The notes below the pieces were generated by a model. That model was not told the origin of the DNA, made no database searches, and was given only the letters and a program-made list of their open reading frames with translations. Below are positions 18,301 to 27,600 of a stretch of DNA of 33,454 nucleotides, piece by piece. Position 1 is the first letter of the stretch. Every line of letters begins with the position of its first letter. The stretch is from an uncultured Prevotellaceae bacterium (GTDB lineage Bacteria > Bacteroidota > Bacteroidia > Bacteroidales > Bacteroidaceae): positions 1-33,454 of the forward strand of contig CAMNJY010000008.1 in NCBI GenBank assembly GCA_946541745.1, given 5' to 3'. Made by a program: the position numbers and the translations under genes.

Positions 18301-21300
18301 AGAAGATTATCAGCGTCATCTATCTCTACGAATACCAGGAGAGCGACGAGAGTGGCAACAACATCACCCCGGTGAGCGAGCGCCACATTGTCAACATACA
18401 CATCAACTTCGAAAGTGGCATCCCCGAGATTGGCTCGCTCACGCCGCCCGACATCGTGCTGCCCGGCACCACCGTAGGCCTGAACATCCCAAGCGTCGCG
18501 CCCGGTGCCTTCGAGATTACCAGTGCCGGCTGGGAGATATTCCCCTCCGAGGGCGACGCCGACCTGCACAAGAACGGTCTGCCATACGAGAACAACAACA
18601 CGCCCATGTACTGGTATCAGAACAACTACTACGTGGCCTACTACGCCCAGACCTACCTCGGCAAGACCTACTCCAACGCCGTGCCCGTCAGCGTGGCCAA
18701 CTACCACGACCTGAAGAAGGTGATGGAAGACAAGCAGCACCACTACTACATTGACCATGAAGACGTAGACCGCGCCTCAAAGATTTACATCAACGACTAC
18801 ACAGTGACCGACGCTTCCGGCACCGAGACTCCTGAGAGCCAGAACGGCCTCGCCCTCTTCCGCCAGCTCTTCGACCTCAGCGTACTCAACGGCTCCTCCG
18901 TCGCGACCGACCCGGCAACCGGCCTCATCACTCAGGGCGACCTCACCGGCCACGCCCTCCTGAAGCCCCGTGTCAAGGCAGGCCAGAACCTGGAGTTCAT
19001 ACTCCGCGCCAACCAGACGGCGCCAGGCGGTGCCACCGCTTGGACCCCCATCGGCGACGACACGAATTGCTTTGAGGGCAACTTCCACGGCGACGGCTAC
19101 ACCGTCAGCGGCCTCGACCACTCACTCTTCGGCCGCCTCTGCGGCAATGTCTACAACCTCGGCGTTACCGGTTCGTTCACCTCGGCTGGCGTAGCCGACA
19201 GTGGCGACGGGTTCGTGGAAAACTGCTGGATCAAGACCACTGCCACCAGCCGGCCCGAGGGAGCAGCGGCGGTGAACCCCGTCTTCGGCACCGCCACCGA
19301 CAACACCCAGCTCGTCAACAGCTACTACCCGGCAAGCAACGCCGCCCTCTATACAGCCACAGCGGGCAGTGGTTCCGCCACCAGAATGCCCGACCAGGCC
19401 TTCTACAACGGCACCGTGGCCTACAACCTCAACGGCTACTATCTCGCCAAGCGCTACTACGACCACACAGCGCCCGCCGGCTCCACCGACGGTAACACGG
19501 CCTACACCTACCTCAAGCCCAACACCGCCGACGGCACCCTGCAACCGCTCTCCGGCAGCTATCCATCGCAGTACGTCTACTACCCGTTGGACAAGACCGA
19601 CAAGAAGTATGGCTACGTGGAGGACCGCTATGCCTATCCTGACTTCATCTACGCCAACGGCACCATCCCCGAGAATGCCGACGCAAGGCTGCTCGCCGAC
19701 GGGCTGAGCTACGCCCCCATCTGGCCCGACGACTACCTCTTCTTCGGACAGATGCTTACCTACGGCTATAACGACCAGCGGCCCCACGAGCCACTGCCGG
19801 CCCACAACGTGAAGAGCGGCAACGGCCGTCTGCCGGGTGGCGACGAGAGCAACCGCGTCTACCGCGCGCCGGCCTATTTCCGCTCCAAGGTCATGGGCGT
19901 GGCCCACTACAACCCCTGGGCCAACCTGGCCGGCCACTCCGCCGACGGCCTCCATGAGGCATACCCCAACATGACCGCCATCGACTTCACCGGCTGCAAC
20001 GACGTGTCGGCCCCCTACAGGCAAGGCTTCGTCACAACGCTCAACGGTTCTGTCATGGAGTTGCCCGGTGCCTTCTATCCCCCGCTGTTAGACAACGACG
20101 GCCTCACCGGCATCGCCAACCGCGACCTGACGAAGAACCTGCTCATCTACATCCCCGAGAGCACCGCCGACGCTGCTACCGCCGAGGGCATGACACGCAC
20201 CGTGGTCAACAATTACAACAGCGACCCAAGCTACTGGGACTACGACACCGACAACGGCAGCGGCTACCGCCGCGTCGCCGAGAACAAGACAGCGGTCAAC
20301 GCCCACATCGTAGAGCGCACAGAGGGCAGCGGTTCCACCCCACCCTACCAGAGCCTGTACGACCACTACCTGGTAGACCGTCAGGATTTCAACGCGCCAA
20401 TAGCCTACACCTTCACCGAAGACAAGCGCATGTGGTACCAGCGCAAGCCCGACAACTACGTCACCACAGCATGGACAGACCACGACAACGACGAGGCTAC
20501 CGCCCCCGTGCGCACCACCACCGGCTGGGAGGGTGTCTGCCTGCCCTTCGAGGCCGAGCTGGTGTCAACGCACCAGAAGGGCGAAATCACCCACTTCTAC
20601 AGCGGCGGGCTGCAGAGCAGGGACGACAGCCCCGTAAGCATCGGCCACGAGTACTGGCTGCGCAGCTATACCGGCGGTAGCGTCTCGGCTACCGACAGCA
20701 AGGTGTTTGAGGCCACCATGTCCTACCCCGCAGCGCTTGTTGGTTCCACCGCCAAGGACTACACCAACACCTTCCTCTGGGACCATTATTACAGCCACAA
20801 CGGCTACGACGACGCCAACCGCGACGACTACCAGGAGGACGATGCCCACAATACCTACTATAAGGAGCCACGCACCTACGAAGGCTACGCCCGCCTGCAG
20901 GCGGCCACGCCCTATATCATAGGATTCCCCGGCAGGCAGTACTATGAGTTCGACCTCAGCGGCGACTTCCTGGCCGAGAATGCAGCCGCGCCCCGTCCCG
21001 CCAAGCTCGACAAGCAGGTCATCAGCTTCGTCTCCACCCCTGGCATCACCATCGGCGTGAGCGACGACGAGACGGCTGGCATCACCGCCGACGGCTACAC
21101 CTTCAAGCCCAGCTACCTCAACTGGTCGTACACCGCCGCCGCCACCGTGCCTACAGGTTTTGCCGGCGGAACCACCAGCGCCTACGCCCTTAGCTCCACA
21201 GGTGCCAGCTACGACGTATTACCCACCGCCGCCGCCACAGCCGGCACGACCATCGCCGAGGCCTTCCGCCCCTACTTCGCCGCCGCCCCGTCGCCCTCGC

Positions 21301-21605
21301 GCCAGACAGCCACCCGCAGCATCGTCTTCAGCACCAGCCTGAGCAACCTCGGCGGCAGCGACAAGCCTGCTGCTGAGGCGGCCATCCCAGGCACACTCAC
21401 CGTCAGCGCCTCCCGCCACAGAGTGCTGGTCACCAGCACCCTCGACGCCCCCGCCGACGTGCGCATCGTCAGCATGACGGGCATCACCGTCAACACCTTC
21501 GCCATCCAGCCCGGCGAGACGGTCGAGACCCGCATCTACACCCCCGGCGTCTACATCGTCCAAGACGCCGACGGCCGCTACCTCAAAAAGCTCGCCGTCC
21601 GCTAA
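9390..21605 (+). CDS. Giant T9SS-secreted YGGG-repeat protein (~4071 aa)
   Basis: A single uninterrupted frame encodes about 4071 residues. I chose the tandem ATGs at 9390/9393 over an upstream TTG at 9366; a hydrophobic segment and a likely AQA cleavage site follow within ~45 residues. Residues ~45-1860 hold close to 40 degenerate repeats of the form (N/S)-V-(Y/F)-G-G-G-N-x-A followed by V-x-G-x-T-x-V-x-I, suggesting a very long beta-helix or stacked-hairpin stalk. Residues ~1910-2960 form a Tyr/Asp-rich linker with a second repeat (VGxxI...Y..L....R). A GLUG-like unit (FEGNFHGDGYTVSGLDHSLFG) is at about residue 3230. The last ~70 residues (VRIVSMTG...YTPGVYIVQ...KKLAVR) match a type A T9SS sorting domain, so the protein should be exported through PorU/V and anchored on the surface. 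Probably an adhesin or surface fibre. Confidence 0.88.
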   Translation: MMKIYSYSKSRSKRRTTVLALLLNIATLGVVLPTGQLQRSVFHLQSAQAQIHIGGNVYGGGNAGDLTGSTSVTVRAGNLEGSVFGGARQANVGGNTFVHVDGEHISGDITINYVYGGNDISGTVGNNSEATRTVPAELQKATANGIDDSYDAFTLVTPERTVTSTTGEGGQAVTTTSQPFSIFIGQMFGGGNGAYDYRAGTAETNPYFGMTLPEVNKTYQEIRGGTYGYVFAGGNNATVKGAADICIDNAVEPMTANGHLTLPETVNLSNLSAELDKPYNQRLMDMGLNITTFKRGYNFQRVFGGNNMADMHIQPTWHLEDGKIGSLYSGGNEGDMTSPIGLLLEIGKKDPATGLVRPSEIEVVNVFGGCRKANVEPLDAPREEGGEAVTEILSPEGYKFPNDLAARVLVRSGHITNVYGGNDITGHVRGGTAIGVYTTIGGSVYGGGNGSYAYTDNDKFKGDVLWGDFYYDVNSILGNAEGTAFTGLQSAEALNRHRPNAEQVSIRIWGPDEATPTVVKGAVYLGGNSASLATSSKAKPKVELKIGSHVIAESVFLGNNGENMVDAQEGGVLWQYAQKQLHYQTGSTESEEEVAFSTMDLTDKEVFAKYMEGCAMKLIPSVVFDNEANGDPDTYLGHTAYIGSFFCGGNVGSMMIDGVEQINFNHKVTIYDKLVGGCNKANVEAHDGMNAFYEGGLLGSRDAATGNKLVLDLEGLQIEPKRWADDSKTALVWNVIDGEGEPTTVPTALPAGGTPTDADKARRLKNGHVYGGCYESGHVDGNVVININETLMDRNKLFDKLEYESGEPKLYEGGYKITQRNTGVILNEQGMDVLGSALNIFGGGYGRYSEIWGSTTINLNKGYVFQIFGGGEKGAVGKRKETAAGMPDKDDNGDYSYDYNAAYSTTINLKGDSRWPGVARFADGDDPGMAEAEFIYGGGFEGIIAGDTHVYLGNGRIFNSFAGSCNADILGHTETYVGLNTSNANDTGFPWIRDHIYGGNDLGGEIKGSASFASHVSTEAAGMVYHPAGAGVAEPTTASAYTEYLQGHVGNIFGGCYGDYDYTSAPYKEHVKKKPALDNAFVNIRPITNEGNAFTHVFGAGQGYSGYREGDNSQNRSYVLIDIRQSVDKFKTAEVFGAGAYDGLGMDFKPEDVTTANADKATAIIDLVHGELSAAYGGSFNEGITRRTMVNVPAGATVKIGKIFGGAYGNSTVRPCDVYESNVNYASHDAETSAIYGGNNSERRTVYTKVNIGSKVYSNKQRGYTASVYGAGFGPNTWAEYTEVALNSGAEVYEVYGGGQNGKVFNAESVQAYMQAYKTTPPATITTDQYSGDWKTEAWPEAWTFGKYYTPDEGFTNYNTDSKFNLSNASLVRTAEMDDRDRKSYRYNTNVIINEGATVAGYAYGGGRGAGATIAGTTYIALLGGTVVKDLYAAGTSGAVIDMMGIGHYDQTANPNGFTASSNAYILGGTARNVYGGGWEGHVGYHIGNVEQSNDHDIDGETHVVIGRPGGTSLTDGQPAIARNVYGGGEGGSIYGKAHVTMNNGYIGYRYTVPGGSTTGTYAEVLDDATEGDNLLDKAGNIFGGGYVANSFTDESAIKMYGGTVRGSLYGGGEIGPIGRGTALPEKQASRPEWAFVNNEATIYKGGKASVELYGGHVMRNVFGGGRGFDNWGGDGTKFMSEEVLATLDKSVKGFVFGSTDVHIRGGEVGTVYNVTHGGYGNVFGGGDVGYVYSATGTKKGVRKTQALSEMTNGLPNDGGGYYYSKWVEEDRIQCELSLDCNVVVEPYCQVKPGQEITINNTYTEGQYVPTEELNSLLNKTADKAQWDKINYESGVTIHNAVFAGGNVTIGSDLTYVNTGTVYGNVSAALRDVYNRDLITIGTEHTGGLYGDGNLTMVDGWRELHIDNFGTDYYSQNQEISKEEYDNMSDRERAYFVLNYRCKSEVTDNNGTVHGKGSRMTSDEFKDAFAYEVYPNIEDNPSYQAGFILADGTPNPEYFEELGFCSLYAGRLLNTIQRCDMAAIWGSRIVLQGARDRVPEKADYARYTLNRVGELSLNQRKAQNTSEPKDNKKHGNYFGIYSMVNYLGNLTSDVFFITNEQATAAGVSNDEYSYIRTTNSSREENAANGTTTYYEWKKSHAGQPNRNNATCPNKVSLASGVYLELIREESEKKPDSEKEWGLITGVVELDLIDVKTGLGGGYVYARNQHGTKTWHPEWSKVNLSPYNATARTYKRFVYDETESNLKEIETSGNFVHNTKQIVDDCYPNANAYHGADKSPAHYWYIKGSVYVYDQYISAYTGAASAYAQTVSIPLTISAASHGKLTLRDVQPNLYAYYGDDYADGQRQPLGTGSVIVNGITYHAGDPIDYWSYQSLTAADQQHFVPKVYNTIAECEITVNGKTTTYPEGTVLLPNDYTALKNRVPAIANPDNENDPAGQYIYDKERKEWVTFDHVFREANVIGHNQGFILTYDMNNPGLWDDYYTLKTDKNEKISAEAYNEKDKSGSYKVDHSLYYESPTYSPKVSGVYGQKVYKPGDIIPSSVYHNYTANVASYVGEGQATVAQAYVMTDSWSGKNVNGEDQQLAKGTPVYEANYAPEVWAAMPKAEAKLCTSTLQISETEYIYVGQLISTAEYDGLASRLTGVALTNYFDGAYYVTQGGKYGGSYYTTNQAYRALDAWCDLSATDRQNFIFNYDALDLLIDPTYAGGYGFKPQYDGYKPGTTQRQIDIHSATAQYDGHTPLSPNIYSTTQPIDYEAEFSPTDVHQSELGNYYHNDSQTLTYTDENNQTVTINTGYDARIKRPAFEDIPNERVHWSPILISAPGTYYVVKQPFIRGDLPYTVGQQIDQTLYNSLTDNERANNIREVNITEELAEKDEDTNQYKQKYYFYCRESYTVGEKGEGVPFTSLTNVDNKTTYAVGEPVPQDIFITEDTYRSLHNLQTGFIIHGTAPIETATFYVAREPDIYDLKKEKIISVIYLYEYQESDESGNNITPVSERHIVNIHINFESGIPEIGSLTPPDIVLPGTTVGLNIPSVAPGAFEITSAGWEIFPSEGDADLHKNGLPYENNNTPMYWYQNNYYVAYYAQTYLGKTYSNAVPVSVANYHDLKKVMEDKQHHYYIDHEDVDRASKIYINDYTVTDASGTETPESQNGLALFRQLFDLSVLNGSSVATDPATGLITQGDLTGHALLKPRVKAGQNLEFILRANQTAPGGATAWTPIGDDTNCFEGNFHGDGYTVSGLDHSLFGRLCGNVYNLGVTGSFTSAGVADSGDGFVENCWIKTTATSRPEGAAAVNPVFGTATDNTQLVNSYYPASNAALYTATAGSGSATRMPDQAFYNGTVAYNLNGYYLAKRYYDHTAPAGSTDGNTAYTYLKPNTADGTLQPLSGSYPSQYVYYPLDKTDKKYGYVEDRYAYPDFIYANGTIPENADARLLADGLSYAPIWPDDYLFFGQMLTYGYNDQRPHEPLPAHNVKSGNGRLPGGDESNRVYRAPAYFRSKVMGVAHYNPWANLAGHSADGLHEAYPNMTAIDFTGCNDVSAPYRQGFVTTLNGSVMELPGAFYPPLLDNDGLTGIANRDLTKNLLIYIPESTADAATAEGMTRTVVNNYNSDPSYWDYDTDNGSGYRRVAENKTAVNAHIVERTEGSGSTPPYQSLYDHYLVDRQDFNAPIAYTFTEDKRMWYQRKPDNYVTTAWTDHDNDEATAPVRTTTGWEGVCLPFEAELVSTHQKGEITHFYSGGLQSRDDSPVSIGHEYWLRSYTGGSVSATDSKVFEATMSYPAALVGSTAKDYTNTFLWDHYYSHNGYDDANRDDYQEDDAHNTYYKEPRTYEGYARLQAATPYIIGFPGRQYYEFDLSGDFLAENAAAPRPAKLDKQVISFVSTPGITIGVSDDETAGITADGYTFKPSYLNWSYTAAATVPTGFAGGTTSAYALSSTGASYDVLPTAAATAGTTIAEAFRPYFAAAPSPSRQTATRSIVFSTSLSNLGGSDKPAAEAAIPGTLTVSASRHRVLVTSTLDAPADVRIVSMTGITVNTFAIQPGETVETRIYTPGVYIVQDADGRYLKKLAVR

Positions 21606-21632
21606 AGGAAATCGCAAACTAACCGCAAAGAT

Positions 21633-24600
21633 ATGACACGCAATAAGAACAACGCACTAAGCACACCATTCAACACACACCACATCATCACCCGCGCCGT
21701 GATGCTCCTCCTGCTGATAGCGGCGGGAGCGGGCGAGACTGCGGCACAGATAGCCGATGGTTTCTATCAAATACGCAACCTCAACAACGGCGGCAATCAT
21801 CATCTTTGCCCAGCCACCACCACCTATGCCAGTTACATGCCATGGGTGACGACTTTCAAGAATCCAGACTTCAAAGAGTTTGTTTGGGAAATCAAGAAGA
21901 CAGACGACACCTATTATTATATTATCAACGTCTCAACAAAGCAATACATGACGTGGAATGCGGCTAACGACAACATGATAGTCCATCTTGAGACGACGGC
22001 CACCCCCACTGACAACATGAAGTTCCGCATTTCGCCAAACGGGAACTACCTTAAAATACAGCCATACCCCACAACAGGCGACCTCTACCTGAATCCCTAT
22101 GGAGGTAATAAGGACAACAAGACGGGTCCCGAAGGCTGTCTTGGTCTGTACAAGGCTGACGACCCTGGTTCGCGATGGGAATTCAAAGCCATCAGCGCAT
22201 CAAGCTGTAAAATGCCGGAAATCACCCCTAACTATGACACAAGGACCGTCACCATGACACAGGCCGACGGGGCTACCATTTATTATACCACAGGCGACGG
22301 TCCGCTATGCTCGACGGCTACTGCATACGGGTCTGCCCCCATAATGGCGGAGAACTCGCTCTATACTGTCCGTGCTTACGCGGTAGACGCCGACGGTAAC
22401 ATTTCCGACATTGCAACAAAGATCATTGACACCCGTACGTCAGTGGAAGCGCCAGCAATCGCCCATGACGGCACAACGCTAACCATCACTTGTGCCACCA
22501 CGGATGCACCTATCTATTACACACTGGACGGCAGTGAGCCTACCAGTGCCTCAACCTTGTACAGCGGGGCTGTTGAACTTGAGCCTGAAAGGCATACCGT
22601 CAACGCCAAGGCCATCATTCCCCTGGCGTCGAGCACCACCACTACACAAATTATCGACCTGCGCACCTCGCTCCCCAAGCCGGTCATCACGCTGAACGCG
22701 GAAAAGACACAGGCAACCATCAGCTATAGCGGCGATGCCACCGACCGGCTCTACTACACGCTGGACGGCACCGACCCCACCACCAGCTCCACGCTCTATG
22801 GCGGCTCGGCAGTGGCCATCGACCCGGCTGTGGTGGATAAGGTGAAAGTCATTGCCTACAATGCCGAGGGCGATATCTGTTCAGCCATTGCCACGAAATA
22901 CGTCAAAGGTTACGAACCGCAGTACGTGGCCATCCACCAGAACGGTTCGGGCTACCTGAAGCTGAACAGCAGCAACATATCGCTCAACAACGACGGCACG
23001 TTCCGCTATGGCGATGCTTTCAACAATGACGGCAACTCCATTTGGGAAATCACCCAAGAGGGGTACCTAAAGAATCAGTATTACTACCTGAACGTGGCCG
23101 GAGGCTCAACGCTCTATCTGTCGGTTGACCCCGTCACCAGGTGGGAACTGGACGAGGCAGATGACAATGGCAAGATGAGCATCAAATACAACGACTTGTC
23201 ACTATGCAACAGCAGCGGCATCAAGCTGCTGGCCTCACCCACGGCCAGCTACCATGCCTGCCCTATCACGCTCACCGAGGTCAGCTGGAGCGGGCCTACC
23301 ACCGATGCCATCACCGTGCAGTCGCCACAGCAGACCACCTACCTGCGCCACTATTTCACACAGAAGTTCAACTACTCCTTTGTCGACGACAGCGGAACGG
23401 CGAAGAGCGAGAGCAACAAGGACCGCCGCGTCTATGCCACGCTGGAGTATGTCAGCGGCGGCAGCAACAAGGGCACCGACTGGGACATCACCGCCGACGG
23501 TGTCATCTACAACCTGAAAACCAGCGGCAACGTTGACGTGACGGCCACTTACGCCATCGCACCGTCCGACCCTATTGCCGCCGAAAGCCATGAGGCCGTG
23601 AACAGCGACATCAAATTGACAGTGCAGCAGAAAGTCTTTGCTGCCGATGCCGCCAAAAACTACCTCCTCTTCAGCATCAAGGGTGGCGACAGCGACCGCT
23701 ATCCCTACGATGACGGCATTGCTGAGGGCAACCCCGTAAAGCCCGACGGACAGGGCGGAACGAGAAGTGGCTCGCTACTGACCGACCCTGACTCCAACCT
23801 CAACCAGCAGATCAGCTGGAAAATCGTGGCCGACGCCATGGGGTTCTACTCGTTCCAGAACAAGAGCAGCGGGCGTTACCTGTACTTCGACGATACGCCC
23901 GACGCCTCCAGCGGCTTTGGCGTACTGAGAGTAGGTGCTACCGCCATTCCTGACGGCGCTGAAGGGGAAAAATACAAATTCAAGTTCTTTAAGCCCGCCA
24001 ATGACGGCACCTACGGCGACTGCTACTGCTTCATACCCTATGGCAGGATGGACGCCGTGTACAAAAACGACGGATTGGCAGCCGACTTATACGCCACGCT
24101 CAACAATGCCAACTACAAGGGTTCGTCGCCAAAGGTGATCAGTCTCTATAAATCCGGAAACTCCACATGGCGCATCTACGAGTACAAAGCGGAATACCGT
24201 TTAAGACCTAAAGGCGAAATCGTCATCAGCGGCCCCACGAGCGCCAACGCGCTGGGCACCTATACCGTCACCTCCAGCGATGGCTGGTATGGCAAGTATA
24301 TTGTTGGCTCACCATCGTCTGGCGACGCTCAAAAGTCGCTGCTGATCAACGGTACATACAATACCGACAAGATCATGTACCAGTGGAAGATTTCCGACTT
24401 AGACGGCTATGTCAGCATTGACGGCGGGACACAAGACGGCGAAGGAACATGGTCGAAAAACATAGTGAACAACAAAAGCCTGACCTTCAACATCACTGCT
24501 CTTCCCGCCGTGGTCACTTCCGGCACCATACAACTGCAGTGGCGGGGCGGCGAGGCAAAAGATGCTGCCGTAAACCCATATCGATGGTCGGGATGGCTAA

Positions 24601-27600
24601 CCTATCCCTTCACTATCTCTGGCGACGGAACGGTTGTGCTGACAGACATCGCCACCCTCGCGGAGATAACAGACGAGAATGGGGCCTATCGGCTGACAGC
24701 GGATGTCGCCGATGCCGCATCCGACCGTCCTGGCGTTACCACCTTCAACGGCATCCTCGACGGCAATGGCAAGACCATTGCCGGCCTTGGGGCACCGCTC
24801 TTCACTACGCTGAGCAACGGCGTAGTACGCAATCTGAACCTCAGCGGGGTGAGCATCGCCGCTTCGGGCAACGTGGGAGCCATCGCCGGCACGGCTGACG
24901 GCAGCAGCCGCATCTACAATGTGGGAATACTGAGCGGCAGCCTCAGCAGCGACGGCTACTGCGGCGGACTGGTGGGCCAGCTCGACGGCTACGCCCGCGT
25001 GGTCAACTGCTTCAGCTATGCCAGCATCACGGGCGGCACCACCGTGGGCGGCATCGTGGGCTACAACAACTACGCATCAAAGGCCAACGACCTGCGCACC
25101 ATGGTGATGAACTGCATCATGTATGGCGACATCACCGGCGGCACCAACATCTCGCCCGTCTATGGCGGACAGCACTCGTCGAACAACAAAGGGCTGAACG
25201 AGTATAACTACTGGCGCAGCAAAGCTCGCCTCGCCTATACCGCCTACAACGACCAGCTGGCCATCGACAAGGATGAATACCTGACACGGTTTCCCTTCTA
25301 CCGTCACATACTGAACACCCATCGCAACCTGGCTTCCTATTACATCTTCGGCGACTACGCCGAGGTCCATGTCGACGAGGTGGGCCACTGGGTGCTCAAC
25401 ACCGACGTGGCACCCTATCCTTCTATCGAGAAATTTCAGTCGAACACACGGAAAGTGACGGGTGTAAACACATCTGGCTTGCAGACAACGACAACGGCAA
25501 GCAGAGACTATGCGGGCAAGATGCTCACCGACCGCGGCAGCGGCGGCACGCTGGCTGTCACCGTGAAGATTGACGGCACGACCTACGGCTCGCCCAACCT
25601 GCCCATCACCGACATGGACACCCTGCGCTATGACTTCACCTACGGCAAGGTGGTGCTGCCTTTCGCCAACGAGTTTGACACCTGGCGCGACAAAGCAGAC
25701 AAAGACTATACCAAGGTCATCACCGGCTGGAGAATCACATCGGTCACTAAGGAGGGCACCGACATTACAACCTTCAGCATTCCTACCACCGAGCCTTACA
25801 ACTTCGCCGACCGCAACAACCCGGCCAAGGACATCTACGACGCCGTCAGCAACCCCTACGTCTTCGCCCAGGGCGGCAACTATATCGTGCCCTACGGCGT
25901 GACAGCCATCACCATCGAGGCCAATTTCGCCAACGCCTTCTACCTGAGCGACCCGGCCTACGACATGAGCTATGACGCCAGCTACGGCAATGCCACACAG
26001 TGCTGCGGCAGCGTGCCTGCCACATACCACGGGCAGACGGTGTACACCAATTTGGCTACGCTGACGGGCAAGATGAGCAATGCCACAAATCCCAACGCAC
26101 AAGCTATCGTGCTTGTAGGCAATTTCCATTACAACAACAACGTGCTTGGCGAAGTGTTCAATAACTGCACCGGCAAAGCCCTCACCATCATGAGTGCTGA
26201 CGAGGACAACAACCAGGAACCCGACTACGGCTGGTATTCCTATCATGTGAAACAGGCCCGGCAGCCCGCTCCGCCCATGCGTTTCGATTTCGTCCCAAAC
26301 ATCGGCATCGGCATGGCGGCCCGCGTCAACAGCAGTACGCCGAATCCGTCGATAGGAATATGGAACAACCGCGGATGGTTTGAACTCACCGAAACCAGCC
26401 TCTGCGTGATGAACGAGACGGAAACCGAGGACGGCAGCTATGCCGCTAACGACGATGGTCACGGCAACAACCGCTGGATAGCCAACAGCGGGTATTTCCT
26501 GGAGTTTGTGCGCGGCTTCAATGCTGCCTGTACAAAACTGTCATACGTTCAGATAGGCGGCAGTGCCTACGTGGAGAAATTCTATCCCGGCGGTCCTCAC
26601 TTTGCCAAGAACCATGCCTCCAAGCTTTGCCCCGTCATTGTCACCGGTGGCGAGATTGAGGAGTGCTTCATGACGGGCAAGGGTCAGAACAGCAGCGCTA
26701 AGGCAACAGGCGACAACATCTACTTCTGGAGTGCCGGCGGCAAAATGCACAAATGGCTCGGCGCATATATGGTAAAATCAGAGAGTGCCAACTGCAAGGT
26801 GACAGCCAAGATAGACCACGCCATAATCAGCCGCTTCTTCGGTGGAGGCACATCAGCTATAGCGCCAATTACGGGCGACATCGACGTGACTGTAAACAAC
26901 AGCAAGGTAGACTTCTACTGCGGCGGGCCTGAATTTGGCGACATGTCCACAGGTCGCAGTGTCACTACCCATGCCACGGGGACTACCTTCGGCGAGTATT
27001 ATGGCGCAGGCTTCGGTGGCACTTCCATTAACTACGTCAACTATCAGGACCAACATATCGCAACCCTTGGAGCCACTCACACTTTCACCGGAAACTGGGA
27101 TCACTTCAAGAACCACCGGCTGCAATATGAGGCCGGCAACGGCGGATGGGGCACCTGCTACATGTTCGACTTCATCAGCTACTCAGGCGGTACCGGTGGC
27201 GGCGTGGCCCGGTTCTACACGGGGTATGCCTCCTTCTCACTGGCTCAGACCGGCAACGTGACCAATGTGCTCGACAACTGCATCATAAAGGGCAACTTCT
27301 ATGGTGGCGGCTGTCAGGGTAAAGTCAACGGAACGGTGACTTCCACACTGACGGGCTGCAAACTTATGCAAAGCGCATTCGGAGGTGGATTTAAGCCCGC
27401 TGAAACGACGGTCACCGTATATCCCGCCACACAACCGGGCTACTCGGTATATAACAGGGAGATGGGCCTGTTCAGTGACTTTGACTACAGCACCGTTAAC
27501 TCACAGCTCGAAACATGGACTTGGGAAAACATGGCGGGCAAGTCCGACGGCGACAAGGATGACACCAGCCACCATCTATACACAACCGCCGAAACCGCCA

